DNA of 10,187 nt from JAVBUZ01 sp031554725 (GTDB lineage: Bacteria; Bacillota; Clostridia; Lachnospirales; Lachnospiraceae), in the NCBI GenBank assembly GCA_031554725.1, contig JAVBUZ010000179.1:1-10187 (forward strand), given 5' to 3'. The notes below the pieces were generated by a model that saw only the letters and a program-made list of their open reading frames with translations, was not told where the DNA came from and ran no database searches. The first letter of the stretch is position 1. Each line of letters begins with the position of its first letter. Positions 7,836 through 10,187 of the stretch are shown here, one piece after another. Position numbers and translations under genes: made by a program.

Positions 7836-8855
7836 TTAGTACATATATTTTACGGTATAGTTTGAACCATCACCGATAAATTTCTTAAGATTTTTTTCGC
7901 TGGAACTCATGGCAAAAGTAGGATCCATTAGTTTCCAACCGGTTCCGTCAAATTTTACAATGTTATTGACCCAACCGATATCTGTAATATAGGTGCTAAG
8001 CCAAGCATGGTAGGCGGTGTCAGCATATCCAACTTCTAAACGAGTAGGGATATTTTGACTTCTGAGCATACAGGTCATGAGCGTAGCAAAGTCTAAGCAA
8101 ATACCTGTTTTAGCAGTTAAAGTATGATCAATGTCACAAAGATATCCACTTTCCACATGGGCAGCAACCTCTTTATCATAGGTAAAGTTATTGATAATAT
8201 AGTTATATATTGTACTGACAACGTCTAAATCGCTGGTGGCTGTAGTGGTTAAGCTTGCAGCCTTGGCAACGGCAAGACTTTCGGGAGTAAAATCTACGTA
8301 CTGATTTGGGTATAGGTAAGGTCCAAATTCACTGTCTAAGGATACGAAAATATTCTTTGAAAAAACAAGAGCATATTGATAGTTTTCTATATGTTCATAC
8401 ACGCAAAGCTTATAGGTTCCACTTTCTGAACTTAAAGGGAAGGCCTCAAACGCGGAGCTGCAAAGGTTATATGTATAAGTGATGGAGTCACTGCCAGTGA
8501 TTTGTAGCTTTACATTTGTGGAGGAGCCGAAGTAACGAGCCATGACATAACCACAGCTTGCATTTGAAACATCAAATTCGGCATAGTCATTTGAATAAAC
8601 CTCCTTTCCAGATGCAATGGGCATCAGGGTAGAAGGGGTATTATCACGGTAGAGAGTGGTTTGATTTGAAGAGAAACTTTCGGAGCCAGGAACCATTGGG
8701 GTAAAAACAGATTCGGAAGGGATATAGGAAGCACTTTCTTCTATAATAGTGTCAACAGACTCTCCATTAGGAAAAAAGGGCAAACTACTACACCCAGATG
8801 TAAACATACTACAAAAAAAGAATGCAGTTAAGGGAATAAAAAGTTTACGCCTCAT
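7836..8855 (-). CDS. Secreted lipoprotein with transglutaminase-like domain
   Basis: A 339-residue protein and first gene of the six-gene operon. The N-terminus (MRRKLFIPLTAFFFCSMFTSGCSS) is a lipoprotein signal peptide; FTSGC gives a lipid-anchored Cys22 after cleavage. A Ser/Thr-rich linker follows (about 25-85), then a probable beta-sandwich (about 90-175, with VKLQITGSDSITYTYNL), then a transglutaminase-like (papain-fold) domain. All three catalytic residues are visible: C253 in TGICLDFATL, H283 in AYHAWLS and D311 in LMDPTFA. Such domains act as amide-bond crosslinkers or as peptidases outside the cell; the substrate is unknown. The ATG at 8855 is preferred because GGAGGG (8866-8871) stands ten bases upstream and the signal peptide begins there. 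A longer frame from a TTG at 8873 would start on that ribosome binding site. The gene ends 18 bases before the GspF-like gene, so a link to the filament module, possibly acting on surface proteins, is plausible but inferred. Confidence 0.9.
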   Translation of the reverse strand: MRRKLFIPLTAFFFCSMFTSGCSSLPFFPNGESVDTIIEESASYIPSESVFTPMVPGSESFSSNQTTLYRDNTPSTLMPIASGKEVYSNDYAEFDVSNASCGYVMARYFGSSTNVKLQITGSDSITYTYNLCSSAFEAFPLSSESGTYKLCVYEHIENYQYALVFSKNIFVSLDSEFGPYLYPNQYVDFTPESLAVAKAASLTTTATSDLDVVSTIYNYIINNFTYDKEVAAHVESGYLCDIDHTLTAKTGICLDFATLMTCMLRSQNIPTRLEVGYADTAYHAWLSTYITDIGWVNNIVKFDGTGWKLMDPTFAMSSSEKNLKKFIGDGSNYTVKYMY

Positions 8856-8865
8856 ATCATCCGTG

Positions 8866-8871
8866 CCCTCC
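8866..8871 (-). promoter_or_regulatory. Ribosome binding site setting the lipoprotein start at 8855
   Basis: On the minus strand this reads GGAGGG, ten bases before the ATG at 8853-8855. It overlaps the TTG at 8871-8873 that would open the longer frame, which argues against that upstream start. It also sits only a few bases after the transcription start expected from the minus-strand -10 box. Confidence 0.8.
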
Positions 8872-8881
8872 AAGTAATCCT

Positions 8882-8910
8882 ATTATAAGATATACTACAT
8901 AAAAAAGAAA
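8882..8910 (-). promoter_or_regulatory. Probable promoter of the reverse-strand six-gene operon
   Basis: A perfect TATAAT (complement of 8882-8887) lies on the minus strand. Transcription would begin near 8875, just before the ribosome binding site at 8866-8871, giving a leader of about 20 nt. The -35 at the 17-bp position (TTTCTT, complement of 8905-8910) is poor, so this would be a weak or activator-dependent promoter, unlike the near-consensus divergent promoter of rpsL. The call rests mainly on the -10 box and its fit with the start codon. Confidence 0.5.
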
Positions 8911-8959
8911 GAACAATGTGTTATCGTTTATTTATAAAGTAAAAATCAAGAAAAATATG

Positions 8960-8988
8960 TTGACAATGCATTTGCGAGCAAGTATACT
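8960..8988 (+). promoter_or_regulatory. Strong sigma-A-type promoter of rpsL-rpsG
   Basis: TTGACA (8960-8965) and TATACT (8983-8988) are separated by exactly 17 bp: a consensus -35 box and a one-mismatch -10 box. Transcription should start near 8995, giving an rpsL leader of about 114 nt. It restores expression of the str operon downstream of the antisense cluster, since rpoC transcription ends at 4986. An A/T-rich stretch upstream of the -35 (8928-8957) could act as an UP-like element; that part is speculation. Confidence 0.88.
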
Positions 8989-9013
8989 ATTTGAGTGTGC
9001 CCGCAAATGCATT
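8965..9013. repeat. 12-bp perfect inverted repeat flanking the -10 box of the rpsL promoter
   Basis: AATGCATTTGCG at 8965-8976 is exactly repeated in inverse orientation as CGCAAATGCATT at 9002-9013. After one mismatch, three more pairs (GCA 8978-8980 with TGC 8998-9000) extend it inward. The left arm lies in the -35/-10 spacer and the right arm just after the expected transcription start. Each arm contains the palindrome ATGCAT, and a third ATGCAT occurs at 9027-9032. The left arm would not be transcribed from this promoter, so a DNA operator fits better than an RNA hairpin. The symmetry is observed; the function is inferred. Confidence 0.6.
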
Positions 9014-9037
9014 TCTTTTTGTGTGCATGCATAAAAA

Positions 9038-9061
9038 GGTATATATTTGGTAATAAATACC
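9038..9061 (+). promoter_or_regulatory. Hairpin in the rpsL leader
   Basis: GGTAT (9038-9042) pairs with ATACC (9057-9061); after an A-A mismatch four further A/T pairs (9044-9047 with 9052-9055) close a four-base loop TGGT. An alternative pairing of TTGG (9047-9050) with CCAA (9069-9072) competes with it. The hairpin is not followed by a T run, so it is not a terminator. It lies 47 bases before the rpsL ATG. It may be a leader structure for stability or control of S12 synthesis; I recognise no known ribosomal leader motif. Confidence 0.35.
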
Positions 9062-9108
9062 GAAGATGCCAACTTAAACTACTTTAAAAAAGAAAGAGGT
9101 GAAACAGA

Positions 9109-9531
9109 ATGCCAACATTTAACCAGTTAGTAAGAAAAGGACGTCAGACATCTGAAAAGAAGTCAACAGCACCTGCTCTCCAGAAAGGATATAACTCCCT
9201 TCACAAGAAAGCAACAGATTCTTCTTCTCCACAAAAGAGAGGAGTTTGTACAGCTGTTAAGACAGCAACTCCTAAAAAACCTAACTCAGCTCTTAGAAAA
9301 ATCGCCAGAGTTCGTCTTTCAAACGGAATTGAAGTAACAAGCTACATTCCAGGTGAAGGACACAACTTACAGGAACATAGTGTTGTTCTTATCAGAGGTG
9401 GTAGAGTTAAAGACTTACCAGGTACAAGATATCACGTAATCCGTGGTACACTTGATACAGCGGGAGTCGCTAACAGAAAACAAGCTCGTTCAAAATACGG
9501 CGCTAAGAGACCAAAAGCTGCTAAAAAATAA
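9109..9531 (+). CDS. rpsL: 30S ribosomal protein S12
   Basis: Complete 140-residue S12, the small-subunit protein at the decoding centre that monitors codon-anticodon pairing. The opening MPTFNQLVRKGR and the core TPKKPNSALRKIARVRLSNG are diagnostic. The insertion between APALQKGYNS and PQKRGVC makes it longer than the 124 residues of E. coli but is normal for Firmicutes. Streptomycin-related positions look wild type: K57 of PKKPNS (E. coli K43) and K101 of GGRVKDLPG (E. coli K88) are lysines. D102 in the same loop is the Asp that RimO methylthiolates in some bacteria. The ATG follows GAGGTG (9096-9101) by seven bases. The gene ends with tandem in-frame TAA TAG, as rpoB does. It is the first gene of the str operon here, with its own promoter, and is followed by rpsG after 153 nt. 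Confidence 0.99.
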   Translation: MPTFNQLVRKGRQTSEKKSTAPALQKGYNSLHKKATDSSSPQKRGVCTAVKTATPKKPNSALRKIARVRLSNGIEVTSYIPGEGHNLQEHSVVLIRGGRVKDLPGTRYHVIRGTLDTAGVANRKQARSKYGAKRPKAAKK

Positions 9532-9684
9532 TAGCAAGCAAAGTTAGTTTAGGATTGTACCACATAACAGAACTAATTTAGTGTTGGGATTCTGATTTTA
9601 TTGTTAGATAAACCGCACGAACACTAGAGGACACTAATGTGAGTACCGATGATTTATTTTTATTTAAATAAGGAGGGAAGAACC
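9532..9684 (+). other. rpsL-rpsG intercistronic region, 153 nt without a gene
   Basis: No ORF with a convincing ribosome binding site was found here. The region holds short repeats: TTAGTGT (9578-9584) against ACACTAA (9631-9637) as a 7-bp inverted repeat, ACACTA as a direct repeat at 9621 and 9631, and TTAGTT (9544-9549) against AACTAA (9571-9576). A weak promoter-like pair (TTGGGA 9584-9589, GATAAA 9607-9612, 17-bp spacing) is not convincing. In E. coli S7 represses its operon by binding the rpsL-rpsG junction, so an RNA regulatory role is conceivable, but the repeats are short and nothing matches a motif I know. Confidence 0.4.
9671..9676 (+). promoter_or_regulatory. Ribosome binding site setting the GTG start of rpsG
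   Basis: A perfect AGGAGG eight bases before the GTG at 9685. It lies downstream of the ATG at 9649, which has no such site, and so fixes the GTG as the true start of S7. Confidence 0.9.
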
Positions 9685-10155
9685 GTGCCACGTAAAGGAC
9701 ATATTCACAAAAGAGATGTATTAGCAGATCCTTTATACAATAACAAAGTAGTTACCAAGCTTATCAATAACATTATGTTAGATGGTAAGAGAGGCGTATC
9801 TCAGAAAATTGTATATGGAGCATTTGCAAGAGTTGAAGAAAAAGCTGGTAAACCTGCTCTTGAAGTATTCGAAGAGGCTATGAACAATATCATGCCAGTT
9901 CTCGAAGTAAAAGCAAGACGTATCGGTGGAGCTACCTATCAGGTACCTATCGAAGTTAGAGCTGACAGACGCCAGACATTAGCACTTCGTTGGTTAACAA
10001 CCTATTCTCGTAAGAGAGGCGAAAAAACCATGGAAGAAAGATTAGCTAATGAAATTCTTGATGCAGCTGCAAGCACAGGCGCATCTGTAAAGAAAAAAGA
10101 AGATATGCACAAAATGGCAGAGTCAAACAAAGCATTTGCTCACTATCGTTTCTAA
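9685..10155 (+). CDS. rpsG: 30S ribosomal protein S7
   Basis: Complete 156-residue S7, a primary 16S rRNA-binding protein that nucleates assembly of the 30S head and lies near the E site. The start is GTG: the protein then begins (M)PRKGHIHKRDVLADPLYN, matching the family N-terminus, and AGGAGG stands eight bases upstream. An in-frame ATG at 9649 would add 12 residues (MIYFYLNKEGRT) unrelated to S7 and lacks a ribosome binding site. Core motifs are visible: NNIMPVLEVKARRIGGATYQ, VPIEVRADRRQTLALRWL, GEKTMEERLANEILDAA and the C-terminal HKMAESNKAFAHYRF. Length equals the usual Firmicutes S7 (156); the longer E. coli C-terminus is absent. It is cotranscribed with rpsL, and no terminator is seen before the window ends. 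Confidence 0.98.
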   Translation: MPRKGHIHKRDVLADPLYNNKVVTKLINNIMLDGKRGVSQKIVYGAFARVEEKAGKPALEVFEEAMNNIMPVLEVKARRIGGATYQVPIEVRADRRQTLALRWLTTYSRKRGEKTMEERLANEILDAAASTGASVKKKEDMHKMAESNKAFAHYRF

Positions 10156-10187
10156 TTTTAGAAAAAATAGGAGAGCAGATGCCTTGC
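10156..10187 (+). other. Start of the rpsG downstream spacer, probably leading to fusA
   Basis: After the rpsG stop there is no terminator hairpin within the 32 bases shown, so the operon continues. fusA (elongation factor G) is the expected next gene of the str operon, but nothing of it is visible. An AGGAGA at 10169-10174 is followed by an ATG at 10179 only four bases later, and the following codons (CCT TGC) do not match the EF-G start, so no coding region is called. Confidence 0.4.

Noticed and set aside
8856..8873. TTG start at 8873 for the lipoprotein
   Set aside because: The TTG overlaps the GGAGGG ribosome binding site of the ATG at 8855 and lies almost at the expected transcript start.
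4945..9108. Insertion sequence, phage or CRISPR as carrier of the antisense operon
   Set aside because: No transposase or integrase, no terminal inverted repeats, no tRNA or attachment-site duplication and no spaced direct repeats were seen at the borders.
9584..9612. Separate promoter for rpsG
   Set aside because: The best pair (TTGGGA, GATAAA) matches each box at only four of six positions, and the operon needs no internal promoter.
9649..9684. ATG start at 9649 for rpsG
   Set aside because: It has no ribosome binding site and adds 12 residues not found in S7; the GTG at 9685 follows AGGAGG and gives the standard S7 N-terminus.
10179..10187. ATG at 10179 as the start of fusA
   Set aside because: The next codons (CCT TGC) do not fit the EF-G N-terminus and the spacing to AGGAGA is only four bases.

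Overview
The window is a low-GC Firmicutes chromosome segment, most likely a clostridial species of the family Lachnospiraceae. The pointers are the A/T-rich codon use, the strong AGGAGG-type ribosome binding sites, the Firmicutes-type S12 with its insertion near the N-terminus, the 156-residue S7, RNA polymerase subunits without the large proteobacterial insertions, and a reverse-strand cluster whose proteins resemble families I associate with Lachnospiraceae. The family assignment is from memory, not from a database search.

Layout. Positions 1-4944 (+) hold the 3' end of rpoB and the complete rpoC, ending at a symmetric hairpin terminator (4955-4986) that serves both strands. Positions 4998-8855 (-) hold six tightly packed genes that read toward rpoC: a lipoprotein with a complete transglutaminase-like Cys-His-Asp triad, a GspF/PilC-type inner-membrane platform protein, and four small proteins with one N-terminal membrane helix that look like divergent (pseudo)pilins. 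A divergent promoter region (8856-9108) follows. Positions 9109-10155 (+) hold rpsL and rpsG, the start of the str operon; the window stops just after rpsG, where fusA would be expected.

How it fits together. rpoBC and rpsL-rpsG are highly expressed housekeeping genes that lie close together in many Firmicutes. Here they are separated by about 4.1 kb holding an antisense operon that looks like a reduced type IV filament / type II secretion-like module. The gene order (platform F, GspG-like, PilW/GspJ-like, PilV/GspI-like, PilX/GspK-like) suggests a set of minor pseudopilins that would initiate or tip a filament at the membrane, with the transglutaminase lipoprotein anchored outside. No assembly ATPase (GspE/PilB) and no prepilin peptidase is encoded in the window, so the system must borrow them, use none, or have them elsewhere. 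The housekeeping genes stay insulated: rpoC has its own terminator and rpsL has its own strong sigma-A-type promoter (TTGACA-17-TATACT). That promoter carries a perfect 12-bp inverted repeat flanking the -10 box.

The rpoB, rpoC, rpsL and rpsG calls are near certain. The GspF-like and transglutaminase calls are strong. The pseudopilin roles are inferred from topology, short motifs and gene order.
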